Positions 54,656 to 63,698 of a stretch of 64,000 nucleotides of DNA are shown in pieces. Origin of the DNA: Streptosporangium roseum DSM 43021 (GTDB lineage: Bacteria; Actinomycetota; Actinomycetes; Streptosporangiales; Streptosporangiaceae); NCBI RefSeq assembly GCF_000024865.1, contig NC_013595.1, forward strand, positions 3,224,001 through 3,288,000. Reading direction: 5' to 3'. The notes below the pieces were generated by a model that was not told where the DNA came from, searched no databases, and was given only the letters and a program-made list of their open reading frames with translations. A program made the translations under genes and the position numbers. The number at the start of each line of letters is the position of its first letter. The stretch's first letter is position 1.

Positions 54656-54676
54656 ATATCGCAACAAGAGTGATAT
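54656..54676. promoter_or_regulatory. LysR-type operator candidate
   Basis: ATATC and GATAT form inverted arms around 11 bases, the T-N11-A pattern of LysR boxes, in the 115-base divergent region between the MBL and LysR genes. Binding by the adjacent regulator is inferred. Confidence 0.55.
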
Positions 54677-54720
54677 ATGGAACAATTCATTAGTTGGATG
54701 CATCGTTCGAGGTGGATGGC

Positions 54721-55641
54721 ATGGAACGGCTCGAGATCGAGATCTTCCTGACGCTGGCCGAGGAACTGCATTTCGGGCGGACGGCAGAGCGCGCCGGAGT
54801 GTCGCAGGGCAGGGTCAGCCAGACGCTTGCCAAGTTGGAGCGTCGCATCGGGGTGAAGCTGTTCGAACGGAACAGTCGCAACGTGGCGCTGACCGCGATC
54901 GGTGAACAGCTGCGTGAGGGGATCGAACCCGCTTACCGGCGCATCCAGGAGGAGGTCGCCAGGGCGACGGCGGCTGGACGCGGCATCACCGGAATGCTGC
55001 GGGTCGGCTTCTCCGGAGCTTTCACCGGCGACCTCGTCCTTCAGGTCGCCGACATCTTCTCGGCCCGCCATCCGGGCACCGAACTGCAGATCCAGCAGGT
55101 GCAGATATCCGATCCCTACGGTCCCCTGCGAGCCGGCGATATCGATCTTCAGGTCACCGAACTTCCGATCGACGAACCCGACCTCACCGTCGGGCCCGTC
55201 CTGATCTCCCAGACCCGTGCGTTGATCCTGCCGTCCGCACACTCCTTCGCCCGGCATGCGTCGGTCAGCCTGGAAGACCTGGCCGAGATGACCCTGCTGA
55301 CCGTCAGCGGAAATGTCCCCGCCCACTGGGTGGAGTATCACGCCCCACGCCAGACCCCCACCGGCAGGCCCATCCCGCAGGGCCAGGCCATCATCTACTG
55401 GGAGGACGTGCTGTCGCTCGTGCTCGCGGGCAAGGGTGTCTGCCCGGTCTCCGCCGCCGGAGCGCGCTACTACGGCCGCCCGGGACTCGCCTTCGTCCCC
55501 TTCCGGGACGCCCCGCCCATCGAGTACGCACTTGTGTGGCCGAGCGCCCGCGAAACCGCCCGGGTGCGCGCCTTCGTCCAGCTCTCCCGCGAGTTCGTCG
55601 AAAGCCGCGGCGGTCCTTCCGCGGTCGTCGACACGATCTGA
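54721..55641 (+). CDS. LysR-family transcriptional regulator
   Basis: A 306-residue regulator. The winged helix-turn-helix is at residues 1-60 (LTLAEELHFGRTAERAGVSQGRVSQTLAKLERRIGVKLFER) and the periplasmic-binding-like effector domain at about 90-300 (LRVGFSGAFTGDLVLQV, LVWPSARETARVRAFVQ). The ATG at 54721 has GAGGTGG upstream and matches the family start. It probably controls the divergent MBL-SDR genes and its own expression. Confidence 0.92.
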   Translation: MERLEIEIFLTLAEELHFGRTAERAGVSQGRVSQTLAKLERRIGVKLFERNSRNVALTAIGEQLREGIEPAYRRIQEEVARATAAGRGITGMLRVGFSGAFTGDLVLQVADIFSARHPGTELQIQQVQISDPYGPLRAGDIDLQVTELPIDEPDLTVGPVLISQTRALILPSAHSFARHASVSLEDLAEMTLLTVSGNVPAHWVEYHAPRQTPTGRPIPQGQAIIYWEDVLSLVLAGKGVCPVSAAGARYYGRPGLAFVPFRDAPPIEYALVWPSARETARVRAFVQLSREFVESRGGPSAVVDTI

Positions 55642-55715
55642 ACCTCGGGCCCGCACTAATGGGATTCGGGATTCGTTAAGCTGGCCGGAGGACCGAACGC
55701 GACAGGAGCGTCACT

Positions 55716-56327
55716 GTGGATGTGTCACCCGGAACCCTCCGGCCCGGCGGCCGTACCGCCAGGGTCCGCGAAGCCGTGCTCGAGGCCACCCAGAACGCGC
55801 TCGTGGAGCACGGGTTCCACGGCCTCACCATGGATCAGATCGCCGACCGGGCCGGTGTCGGCAAGACCACCGTGTACCGGCGCTGGGGCGGGCCGATCGG
55901 GCTGGTCACCGATCTCATGACAGACCTGGCCGATCGGTCGGTGGCCCATACGGACACCGGCGACCTGGAGGCCGATCTGCTGGAGAACGCCACAAGCGTG
56001 CTCGACGCGCTCACCGACCCGCGGCTCGGGGCGACGTTCCAAGCGATGATCGCGGCGGCGACCTGCGACAGCGCCGCGGCCGCGGCGCTCCACGAGTTCT
56101 ACGCGCGGCGCATCGGCGAGTGGGCGCGCCGTGTCGACCTCGCCGTTCGCCGAGGAGAACTGCCCGCCGGCACCGACTCCGCCGACGTCATCCGGGCCGT
56201 CTCCGCGCCGCTGTACTACCGCGCGGTCGTCAGCCGGGAGCCGATCGACGCCCACGTCGCCGCGCGGGCCGTCACCATGGCGCTCACCGCGGCCCGGGCA
56301 GGTGCCTTCGTCGACAACCGTGGCTGA
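55716..56327 (+). CDS. TetR-family transcriptional regulator
   Basis: A 203-residue repressor. The helix-turn-helix lies at about residues 18-60 (AVLEATQNALVEHGFHGLTMDQIADRAGVGKTTVYRRWGG), followed by a TetR_C-type ligand-binding helical domain. AGGAG stands 7 bases before the GTG. It is 74 bases after lysR on the same strand. Ligand and targets are unknown. Confidence 0.92.
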   Translation: MDVSPGTLRPGGRTARVREAVLEATQNALVEHGFHGLTMDQIADRAGVGKTTVYRRWGGPIGLVTDLMTDLADRSVAHTDTGDLEADLLENATSVLDALTDPRLGATFQAMIAAATCDSAAAAALHEFYARRIGEWARRVDLAVRRGELPAGTDSADVIRAVSAPLYYRAVVSREPIDAHVAARAVTMALTAARAGAFVDNRG

Positions 56328-56530
56328 CCGCCCCTTCCGCCCTCCGTCCTTGTTCCGGACATGTATCTGCTCGACCTCCGGAAGGTCTGGAAAGGCGCGG
56401 AAGGCGGAACATGGCCGTGCCGTTCAGCCCCACAGCCATCTGGCCGTACCGGCGGGATCCTGCCGGGAGCGTTCCGCCGGCGGCGTGGAGCATGGCCGGC
56501 ACCGACGTGAGCTGCAATCATGCGTTAACT

Positions 56531-56553
56531 GATATCGGTCTCCCATCGATATC
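56531..56553. promoter_or_regulatory. Dyad upstream of the class A PBP gene
   Basis: GATATCG and CGATATC face each other across 9 bases about 70 bases before the PBP start; GATATCGGT is also a direct repeat spaced by 17 bases. It may bind a regulator, possibly the TetR protein encoded just upstream. The rest of the 295-base gap shows no gene. Confidence 0.4.
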
Positions 56554-56622
56554 GGTATTGGACATCCGCTGGCCCGATCTGCTTTGCTCCTCCCGTCTGA
56601 CGGACGAGAGCAAGGACATGGC

Positions 56623-58884
56623 ATGCGGCATAGGCATATGCCCGGACGGGGCGAGGACCGGCCGGGGGCCGTGACGAAGATCGTGCGCCTTGCCGCCATG
56701 GGGGCGGCGGCGGGCGTGCTGGTCGCGGGGATCGCGTTGCCGGCCGTGGGAGGTGTGGGCTTCGGCGTCATATCGGCGGCCAACGAGGTGAACCTCAAGC
56801 CCGAGGACCTCACCGAGCCGCCACCGGCGGAGGTCACGATCGTGCAGGACGTCGACGGCAACGAGATCGCGCGGTTCTACGAGGAGTATCGCGAGGTCGT
56901 CAAGCTCGACGAGGTGGCTGAGATCATGAAGACGGCGATCGTCTCGATCGAGGACTACCGGTTCTACAAGCACGGTGCGATCGACATCGAGGGCACGATC
57001 CGCGCGTTCGCCAGGAACATGCAGGCGGGCGGGGTGAGCCAGGGCGGGTCGAGCATCACCCAGCAGTATGTCAAGCAGGTGCTGCTCAACTCCGCCGCCA
57101 CCGACAAGGACAGGGACAGGGCGCTGGAGGCCAGCTACGCGCGCAAGCTCAACGAGCTGCGTTACGCGATGGCGGTCGAGCAGAAGTACTCCAAGGACGA
57201 GATCCTGGAGAAATACCTCAACATCGCCTACTTCGGCGCGGGCGCCTACGGCGTCGAGGCGGCGGCCAAGCGGTTCTTCGGCGTCGAGGCGGACGGGCTC
57301 ACCCTGCCGCAGGCGGCGACGCTGGCGGGCGCCGTACAGGACCCCAACGCCACCGACCCCAACCTGGGCGGCAAACAGCGCGAGCGGATGCTGAACCGGC
57401 GCAACACCGTGCTGGACCGGATGGCCGAGCTGGGCGAGATCACCCCGGCCGAGGCGGCGGAGGCGAAGGCCACCAAGCTCGGCTACAAGGGCACGGAGCT
57501 GCCCGGCGGCTGCGAGACCAGCGACTATCCGTACTTCTGCATCTACGTCCGCAACGAGATCCTGAACAACTCCGACTTCGGCGGGACGACCGAGGCACGC
57601 GAGGAGTTCCTCAACCGCGGCGGCCTGACGATCAGGACGACGATCGACCCGGAGACCCAGGCGGCGGCGGACAGGGCGATCAGGAAGTGGGTCCACCGCT
57701 CCGACGACCCGGCGGCGGCCGAGGCCCTGGTCCAGCCGGGCACCGGGGCGATCAGGGCCATGGCGGCCAGCCGGACGTACGGCCGGAGCAAGGCCAGGAA
57801 CGAGATCTCCTACAACCTCGTCGCGGACGCCGCGCACGGCGGCGCCATCGGCTTCCAGGCCGGCTCCACCTTCAAGACCTTCACGCTGCTCAACGCGCTG
57901 CAGAAGGGCATGAAGGTCGACGACGGCTTCACCGTCGGTGCCGGCTACCGCGCCTCGGGCTACGCGGCGTTCAAGAACTGCAAGGGCGAGAACATCGGCG
58001 ACCCGACCCACACCGTCACCAACGACGAGGGCAGCCCCGGCTGGAAGACCCTGCGGACCGGCACCTGGGGCTCGGTGAACACGTTCTTCATGACGCTGGA
58101 GCAGCGGGTCGGGCTCTGTGACACGGTCAAGACCGCCAAGTCGCTGGGCATCCACCGCTCCGACGGGGCGAAGCTCCAGGAGTACGAGACGTTCACGCTC
58201 GGCATCAACGAGATGGACCCGGTGACCGTGGCCAACGCGTACGCCGCGATCGCGGCGCGCGGCAGGTACTGCGCGCCGATGGCGATCACCCGGATCACGG
58301 ACAGGTACGGCAAGGTCACCGACTTCACGCCCAAGTGCCGCCAGGCGCTCGACCCGGAGGTCGCCGACGCGGCGGCCGACGTGCTGTCCGGCGTGTTCAC
58401 CCAGGGCACGATGCGGGGCGTCGGCGGCATCGGCCGCGACGCGGCGGGCAAGACCGGCACCACCGACGGCTACGCCAGCGCGTGGTTCGCCGGGTTCACC
58501 CCGGACCTGGCCGGAGCGGTCAGCCTCGGCGACCCGCGCGGCTCGCAGGACCACAAGCTGAGCGGCGTCACGATCGGCGGCCGGTACTACGGTCTGGTGC
58601 TCGGCGCCAGCATCCCGGGTCCGATCTGGAGGGACACGATGCTGGCGGCGCTGAGGGACGTCGAGCCGTCGTCGTTCACCCCGATCGACCCGGCGCGGTT
58701 CGGCGGCTGCGGCCAGAGCTGCCGGCCCACGCCGCCCCCGTCGCCCACGCCGTCCCCGTCGCTCACGCCGCCCCCGTCGGATGGCGACGACGCCACCGAG
58801 GACGACGGCCTCACCGGTCCCGATGGCGGCAGCGGCGACGACTCCGGCGGCCCGGACATCCCCCTCGACCCGGACGACGACTGA
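56623..58884 (+). CDS. Class A penicillin-binding protein (bifunctional transglycosylase-transpeptidase)
   Basis: Peptidoglycan synthase of about 753 residues. A membrane anchor (about residues 22-52) precedes the GT51 transglycosylase (EDYRFYKHGAIDIEGTIRA with catalytic Glu, GGSSITQQYVKQ), then the transpeptidase with SxxK in GSTFKTFTL, SVN and KTGTT. The C-terminal 60 residues are a disordered Pro/Ser/Asp/Gly tail. Length and motifs match actinobacterial class A PBPs. The ATG at 56623 has AAGGA 6 bases upstream; earlier in-frame starts lack one. Confidence 0.94.
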   Translation: MRHRHMPGRGEDRPGAVTKIVRLAAMGAAAGVLVAGIALPAVGGVGFGVISAANEVNLKPEDLTEPPPAEVTIVQDVDGNEIARFYEEYREVVKLDEVAEIMKTAIVSIEDYRFYKHGAIDIEGTIRAFARNMQAGGVSQGGSSITQQYVKQVLLNSAATDKDRDRALEASYARKLNELRYAMAVEQKYSKDEILEKYLNIAYFGAGAYGVEAAAKRFFGVEADGLTLPQAATLAGAVQDPNATDPNLGGKQRERMLNRRNTVLDRMAELGEITPAEAAEAKATKLGYKGTELPGGCETSDYPYFCIYVRNEILNNSDFGGTTEAREEFLNRGGLTIRTTIDPETQAAADRAIRKWVHRSDDPAAAEALVQPGTGAIRAMAASRTYGRSKARNEISYNLVADAAHGGAIGFQAGSTFKTFTLLNALQKGMKVDDGFTVGAGYRASGYAAFKNCKGENIGDPTHTVTNDEGSPGWKTLRTGTWGSVNTFFMTLEQRVGLCDTVKTAKSLGIHRSDGAKLQEYETFTLGINEMDPVTVANAYAAIAARGRYCAPMAITRITDRYGKVTDFTPKCRQALDPEVADAAADVLSGVFTQGTMRGVGGIGRDAAGKTGTTDGYASAWFAGFTPDLAGAVSLGDPRGSQDHKLSGVTIGGRYYGLVLGASIPGPIWRDTMLAALRDVEPSSFTPIDPARFGGCGQSCRPTPPPSPTPSPSLTPPPSDGDDATEDDGLTGPDGGSGDDSGGPDIPLDPDDD

Positions 58885-59022
58885 CGCGGCACCGGTGTCC
58901 TGTCCCGTGAGACCGGGGACGCGCCTGGCGGCTCGGCGCGGGCACGGCGAGCTCCCTCGGGCGTCACGAGGTGGGTCACCGGTGTCCGCGCCGTGCCGGA
59001 ACGGGCCGTGCCGCGTTGCCGT

Positions 59023-60708
59023 TCACTCCGCGGCCGCGCCCGCGGGCCTGTGCGGGAGCAGCAGGGCGACCAGCGCCCCCACCCCGCACAGGACGGCGGT
59101 GAGCAGGAAGATCTCGCTGTACTCGGTGTGCAGGGCGGCCCGCACCCTGTCCTCGTACTCGGCCAGCCGCCCGGCGTAGACGGTGGGATCCACGCCGAAC
59201 GGCAGCGGCGTGTCCAGGTCGGCGGTGAGCGACTGGAACCGGTGGAACCCCCACGCCGACAGGCCGGCGACGCCGAGCAGCATGCCCATCATCCGGGCCA
59301 CGACCACCGCCGCCGAGGCCACGCCGTGCTGGGCGGCCGGCGTGGTCCGCAGCACCGCGGAGGACAGGGGGGCGATCACCACGCCCAGGCCGAGCCCGGC
59401 GACGACCAGGTCGACGTCCATGCGGTATCCCGCGGCGGCCAGGTCGGCGGGCCACTGGCCGATCCGGACGTAGCCGGCCGTCGCGAGCGCCAGCCCGGCC
59501 ACCGTCACCACCCGCTCGCCGTACCGGCGGGCCAGCAGCCCGCCCAGCAGCGCGGCCACCGAGAGCGCGACGAGGAAGCGGGACAGCACCAGCGCGCCGT
59601 CCAGCGTCTCCAGCCCCAGCAGCGTCTGCGCCGACAGCTGCACGTCCACCAGCGTGACCAGCAGCGCCGCGCCGGTCAGGAAGCTCACCCCGAGGGTGGC
59701 GGAGAACGGGCCGCGCAGTGCGCCGGTCAGATCGATCAGCCGGGTCCGGGAGCGCCTCTCCCACCCGGCGAACGCGACGGCGGCCACCACTCCCGCCACG
59801 ATCATCGGCGGACCCCACGGCGGCAGGACCGACACGCTCGGGTCGGGGTTGTAGAGCCCGGCCACGAGCAGGCCCAGCGCGAGGGCCAGCAGCAGGCCCC
59901 CGACCACGTCGACGCCCTGCCTCCCCGCCGGATCGCCCGTCCGGTCGCGCGCCGGCGGGGGCACGGATCGCTGTACGGCCACCGCGGCCAGGGCGACCAG
60001 GGGGAGGTTCAGCCAGAAGATCGAACGCCAGCCGCCGAGCTGGACGTCGCCCAGACGCAGCGTGGCCGGGACCAGGGCCGCCAGGCCCGCGCCGTACAGG
60101 GGGCCGAGCACGCTGCCGAGCTCCTGGGCCGCGCCCACCGCGCCGAGGGCGACCGGGCGGTCGTGCTCGTCCCACAGGTCGCCGACCAGGGCCATGGTGA
60201 TGGGCAGCAGCGCGCCGCCCGCGACGCCCTGCAGGCCGCGCCCGGCGACCAGCCAGGGGACCGTGTCGCCCAGCGCGGTGACGACCGAGCCGGCCGCGAA
60301 GCCCGCCAGGCAGAGATGGATCAGCGGGCGCCTGCCGTACCGGTCGGAGAGCCGGCCGAGCAGCGGCATGGCCGCGATGTAGCCCAGCAGGAAGCCGGTG
60401 ACGATCGGGGTGGCCCGCTCCATGTGGTTCAGCGGGACGTCGACGTCCTTGGCGATGTCGACCAGGACGGTGACCACGACATAGGCGTCCAGGGCCGCCA
60501 GCAGCACCGCGGTGCCGCCGACGCCGAGGGCCGTCCGCCGCCGGGCCGCCGGGCCGGCGCCGGGCCTGCGGCCGGTGGCCGCGGGGGGCGCGGCGGTGCC
60601 GGGCACGTCGTGGGAGGCGGAGCCGGTCGAGCTCTCGGCCGGGGGTGCCGGGGTGCCGGCGGCGTCGGCCGGAGGCGCGGCGGGGCGGTGGGGTGCGGGG
60701 TCGGTCAT
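59023..60708 (-). CDS. MFS transporter of the P55 (Rv1410c) type
   Basis: A 14-TM major facilitator of the DHA2 branch, 561 residues with a Pro/Ala-rich N-terminus. The segments LDAYVVVTVLVDIAKDV, LGYIAAMPLLGRLSDRYGRRP and GVAGGALLPITMALVGDLW, and GAAQELGSVLGPLYG, closely follow mycobacterial P55. It follows the LprG-like lipoprotein gene by 3 bases, the arrangement of Rv1411c-Rv1410c. In mycobacteria this pair moves triacylglycerides or other lipids to the envelope; the same role here is inferred. Confidence 0.9.
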   Translation of the reverse strand: MTDPAPHRPAAPPADAAGTPAPPAESSTGSASHDVPGTAAPPAATGRRPGAGPAARRRTALGVGGTAVLLAALDAYVVVTVLVDIAKDVDVPLNHMERATPIVTGFLLGYIAAMPLLGRLSDRYGRRPLIHLCLAGFAAGSVVTALGDTVPWLVAGRGLQGVAGGALLPITMALVGDLWDEHDRPVALGAVGAAQELGSVLGPLYGAGLAALVPATLRLGDVQLGGWRSIFWLNLPLVALAAVAVQRSVPPPARDRTGDPAGRQGVDVVGGLLLALALGLLVAGLYNPDPSVSVLPPWGPPMIVAGVVAAVAFAGWERRSRTRLIDLTGALRGPFSATLGVSFLTGAALLVTLVDVQLSAQTLLGLETLDGALVLSRFLVALSVAALLGGLLARRYGERVVTVAGLALATAGYVRIGQWPADLAAAGYRMDVDLVVAGLGLGVVIAPLSSAVLRTTPAAQHGVASAAVVVARMMGMLLGVAGLSAWGFHRFQSLTADLDTPLPFGVDPTVYAGRLAEYEDRVRAALHTEYSEIFLLTAVLCGVGALVALLLPHRPAGAAAE

Positions 60709-60711
60709 GGG

Positions 60712-61389
60712 TCACTCCGCCGGCGCGGTGACCTGGACCGGCACGTCGTAGTCGCGGAAGGTGACGATCACCTTGCCGCCGTTCATCGGCAGGTCGGCCT
60801 TGAGCAGGCGGCTGGTGGCCTTGTCGATCCAGAGCCGTCCGTTGACCCCCTGCGAGAGCCCCGGCACCATCGTGGCGAGGACCTGCTGGGAGAGCGTGGC
60901 GGCGACCCGGTAGGCGTCGGTGCCGTCCACCTTCTCCACGGCCTCGGTCTTCGGGTCCAGCGCGGTGCCCAGAAGCTGGACGATGCCCTTGTCAGGGTTG
61001 AGGATGGCCGACGGGTCGTAGATCGCGGCGAGCTGGCTCCGCGATATCTTCTGGAAGCCGCCGGTCACGCCCTTGAAGTGGACGGTCTCTCCGATCAGGA
61101 CGAACTGGATCTCCTGGAGGCTGCCCGCCAGATCGATGTTGATGGTGCCGTCGGCGTCGCCGGTCCCGCTGAGACGGCCGGTGGCCTTCTTGACCGGCAC
61201 CGGCGGGGTGCCCTCGGTCTCCATGGTGAAGGCGGCCGACTTGGCGCCTCGCATCGCCTCCGCGGACTTCTTGACGAGCTCGCTCCCGCCGGGCAGCGCC
61301 GCCTGGTCGTCGGAGGAGCCGCCGCTGCACGCGGTGACAAGGGAGAGCGCGGCGACCAGCGCGGCGATGAGGATCCGGCGAGCAGACAT
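60712..61389 (-). CDS. LppX_LprAFG-type lipoprotein, LprG-like
   Basis: A 225-residue lipoprotein: signal peptide with lipobox LSLVTAC and an LppX_LprAFG domain (ELVKKSAEAMRGAKSAAFTMETEG, AYRVAATLSQQVLATMVPGL, GRLWIDKATSRLLKADLP). This fold has a hydrophobic cavity that in LprG binds triacylated glycolipids. TACGAT lies 6 bases before the ATG. Together with the downstream MFS gene it forms a two-gene unit. Confidence 0.9.
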   Translation of the reverse strand: MSARRILIAALVAALSLVTACSGGSSDDQAALPGGSELVKKSAEAMRGAKSAAFTMETEGTPPVPVKKATGRLSGTGDADGTINIDLAGSLQEIQFVLIGETVHFKGVTGGFQKISRSQLAAIYDPSAILNPDKGIVQLLGTALDPKTEAVEKVDGTDAYRVAATLSQQVLATMVPGLSQGVNGRLWIDKATSRLLKADLPMNGGKVIVTFRDYDVPVQVTAPAE

Positions 61390-61449
61390 GGCCGGATCGT
61401 AGCGACCGCCCGGTCACCTAAGGGAGAACCCGCCGGTATCGGTTTCGCT

Positions 61450-62001
61450 TCAGCGCAGGCTCTTGAGGTGGCTCACCACGGGGGTGTAGGCCGTCTCCAG
61501 CTCGCGGAGCTGGTCGTCGGTGAGCAGGTCGATGAAGTGCTGCCGCACGCTGGCCACGTGGTGCGGCGCGACCTTCTGGATGGTGGCCCAGCCGTGCTCG
61601 GTGAGGACGGCGAAGGTGCCACGCCGGTCGTCCGCGCAGGTCTCCCTGGCGACCAGCCCGGCCGTCTCCATCCGGGAGATCTGATGGGACAGGCGGCTGC
61701 GGGACTGGATCGTGGCGTCGGCCAGGTCGCTCATGCGCATGCGATGGCCGGGGCTCTCCGAGAGGTTGACCAGGATCTCGTAGTCGTTCACGGAGAGCCC
61801 GAAGGTCTGCAGGTCGCGGTCGAGACGGTGTTCGAGGAGCTTGTGCGCGGCCAGGTGGGCACGCCAGGCTCGCTGCTCGATGGAGCTGAGCCAGCGGGGC
61901 TCCTCCTCGTCCACCGGTCGCTCACCATTTCCCATCAGCTGCGCGGGTGGCTCCGTCCAGCCGGCCACTCCGCTCCCCGCGTCGGCTCGCTCCCTGCTCA
62001 T
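61450..62001 (-). CDS. MarR-family transcriptional regulator
   Basis: A 183-residue winged-helix regulator. Helix-turn-helix core: NDYEILVNLSESPGHRMRMSDLADAT, SRSRLSHQISRMETAGLV, wing DDRRGTFAVLTEHG. The start lies 15 bases downstream of the nitroreductase stop. TAGGTT stands 7 bases before the ATG, and the dyad TAGGT-GAGA-ACCTA (62001-62014) covers that box and the start codon, so it probably represses itself. Confidence 0.9.
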   Translation of the reverse strand: MSRERADAGSGVAGWTEPPAQLMGNGERPVDEEEPRWLSSIEQRAWRAHLAAHKLLEHRLDRDLQTFGLSVNDYEILVNLSESPGHRMRMSDLADATIQSRSRLSHQISRMETAGLVARETCADDRRGTFAVLTEHGWATIQKVAPHHVASVRQHFIDLLTDDQLRELETAYTPVVSHLKSLR

Positions 62002-62016
62002 AGGTGAGAACCTACC

Positions 62017-62604
62017 TCAGACGGTCGTCACCACCTCGTCGTAGGCCAGGCGGGGGAGGCGGTCGAACCAGGCGTTCTCGCCGGGCCTGCCGATGTTGAC
62101 GACGGCCAGCACGGTGTGGTCGCCGTCGAAGAACTCCTTGTCGATGCCGGCCGCGTCGTAGCCGGCCATCGGACCGGCGGCCAGACCGGCGGCCCGGACG
62201 CCCAGGATGAAGTAGCCGACCTGCAGGGTCGCGTTGAACCTGGCCGACCGGGCACGCGCCGCCTCGTCGGCGAACAGGTCCTTGGCGCCTGCGAAGTGCG
62301 GGAAGACCTTGGGAAGCTCCTCGTGGAAGTCCAGATCGGCGGCGAGGATGGCGACCAGCGGAGCGGCGGCGGTCTTGGCCCGGTTGCCCGGGGACATGAG
62401 GCCGACCAGGCGCTCGCGGGCTTCGGTGCCGCGCACCAGGAGGACCCGGAGCGGCTGCTGGTTCATCGCGGTCGGGGCGTACTTGACCAGGTCGTAGATC
62501 GCCCGCATCTGCTCGTCGCCGACCGGCTCGTCGGTGAAGGTGTTGGCCGTGCGGGCCTCACGGAAGAGCAGGTCCTGGGCTTCGGAGGAGAGCGCGAGAG
62601 CCAT
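62017..62604 (-). CDS. Nitroreductase family protein, RutE/malonic semialdehyde reductase-like
   Basis: A 195-residue flavoprotein. RTANTFTDEPVGDEQMRAIYDLVKYAPTAMNQQPLRVLLVRG and ATLQVGYFILGVRAAGLAAGPMAGYD are characteristic of the RutE branch, which reduces malonic semialdehyde or similar aldehydes. AAAGGA lies 7 bases before the ATG. The MarR gene follows directly and may regulate it. Confidence 0.88.
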   Translation of the reverse strand: MALALSSEAQDLLFREARTANTFTDEPVGDEQMRAIYDLVKYAPTAMNQQPLRVLLVRGTEARERLVGLMSPGNRAKTAAAPLVAILAADLDFHEELPKVFPHFAGAKDLFADEAARARSARFNATLQVGYFILGVRAAGLAAGPMAGYDAAGIDKEFFDGDHTVLAVVNIGRPGENAWFDRLPRLAYDEVVTTV

Positions 62605-62714
62605 TTTCAGTCCTTTACGAGTCTTATGAGCTATTTGTCCGTTTCAACATGAGTGAAGATTCAACTATTCCTGGCCCGCCCGAGACGTGGGTCACAGGCG
62701 CGTACAGTGATCGG

Positions 62715-63698
62715 GTGGTGGACAAGGCGGGGGAGAAGTCCGGATCGGAGAGCCTCGGCACGGTGATCGTGGCGGGTCTGGCCAACCTCGCGATCGCGGT
62801 GGCCAAACTGGTCGCGGGGCTGATCAGCGGCTCGTCGGCGATGCTGTCGGAGGCCATGCACTCGGCCGCGGACACGGTCACCGAGATCCTGCTGTTCGTC
62901 GCGGTGCGCCGGGCCGGCCACCCCGCCGACGCCAGGCATCCCTTCGGGCACGGCAAGGCCGGGTTCTTCTGGGCGCTGATGGCCGCCTTCGCCACCCTCA
63001 TCGGCGGAGCCGGATTCTCGATCACCCACGGCCTGCACGAGATCAGCCACGGTGAGGAGCTCGCCGACCTGACGATCTCCTACGTAGTCCTCGCGATCTC
63101 GTTCGTGATCGAGGGGATCTCGTTCCTCAAGGCCCTGTCACAGGTGCGTGAGGAGGCCGGGCGGCTGGAGGTGAGCCCGCAGCGCTACGTCGCCAGGACC
63201 TCCGACACCGCGCTCAAGGCCGTGCTCTTCGAGGACGGGGCCGCCCTGGTGGGCCTGCTGATCGCCGCGTCCGGCCTGCTGGCCTGCCAGCTGACCGGCT
63301 CGCCCGTGTGGGACGGCGTCGCCTCGGTGGTGATCGGCCTGCTGCTGCTCGGGATCGCGCTCAACCTCATCCGCGCCAACGTGTCCCTGCTGATCGGCCA
63401 GGCGGTGCCGATGAGGATGGAGCAGGAGATCAGGGCCGAGCTGCTCGCCCTGCCCGAGGTGGAGAACGTGGTGGAGCTGCTCACCATGATGCTGGGGCCG
63501 AGCGAGGTGATGGTCGCCGCCCGCGTCGACTTCGCGGACGACGCCACCGGGGCCGGCCTGGAACGGGCCGCCGACCGGGTGGAACGCAGGCTCGCCGAGC
63601 GTTTCCCCTCGATCTCGCAGGTCTTCCTCGACCCGACCCCCGCGAGGTCAGCCCAGGGTGGCCGGGTGGTCGGTGACGACGCAGACCGCGACGCCTGA
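62715..63698 (+). CDS. Cation diffusion facilitator (CDF) transporter
   Basis: Divalent-cation/proton exchanger of 327 residues with six hydrophobic segments and a cytoplasmic C-terminal domain. Metal-site motifs in TM2 (SSAMLSEAMHSAADTVTE) and TM5 (LFEDGAALVGLL) are seen; the HxxxD of TM2 is complete. The C-terminal half reads ADDATGAGLERAADRVERRL. TACAGT ends 6 bases before the GTG at 62715, so it is probably leaderless; an ATG 66 bases upstream is an alternative. Zn or Mn is typical; the ion is not certain. Confidence 0.9.
   Translation: MVDKAGEKSGSESLGTVIVAGLANLAIAVAKLVAGLISGSSAMLSEAMHSAADTVTEILLFVAVRRAGHPADARHPFGHGKAGFFWALMAAFATLIGGAGFSITHGLHEISHGEELADLTISYVVLAISFVIEGISFLKALSQVREEAGRLEVSPQRYVARTSDTALKAVLFEDGAALVGLLIAASGLLACQLTGSPVWDGVASVVIGLLLLGIALNLIRANVSLLIGQAVPMRMEQEIRAELLALPEVENVVELLTMMLGPSEVMVAARVDFADDATGAGLERAADRVERRLAERFPSISQVFLDPTPARSAQGGRVVGDDADRDA

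Noticed and set aside
58993..62007. Plus-strand open frame of about 1,000 codons opposite the P55, lprG and marR genes
   Set aside because: It spans three well-supported minus-strand genes and has the low-complexity His/Gln/Gly/Arg composition of a shadow frame.
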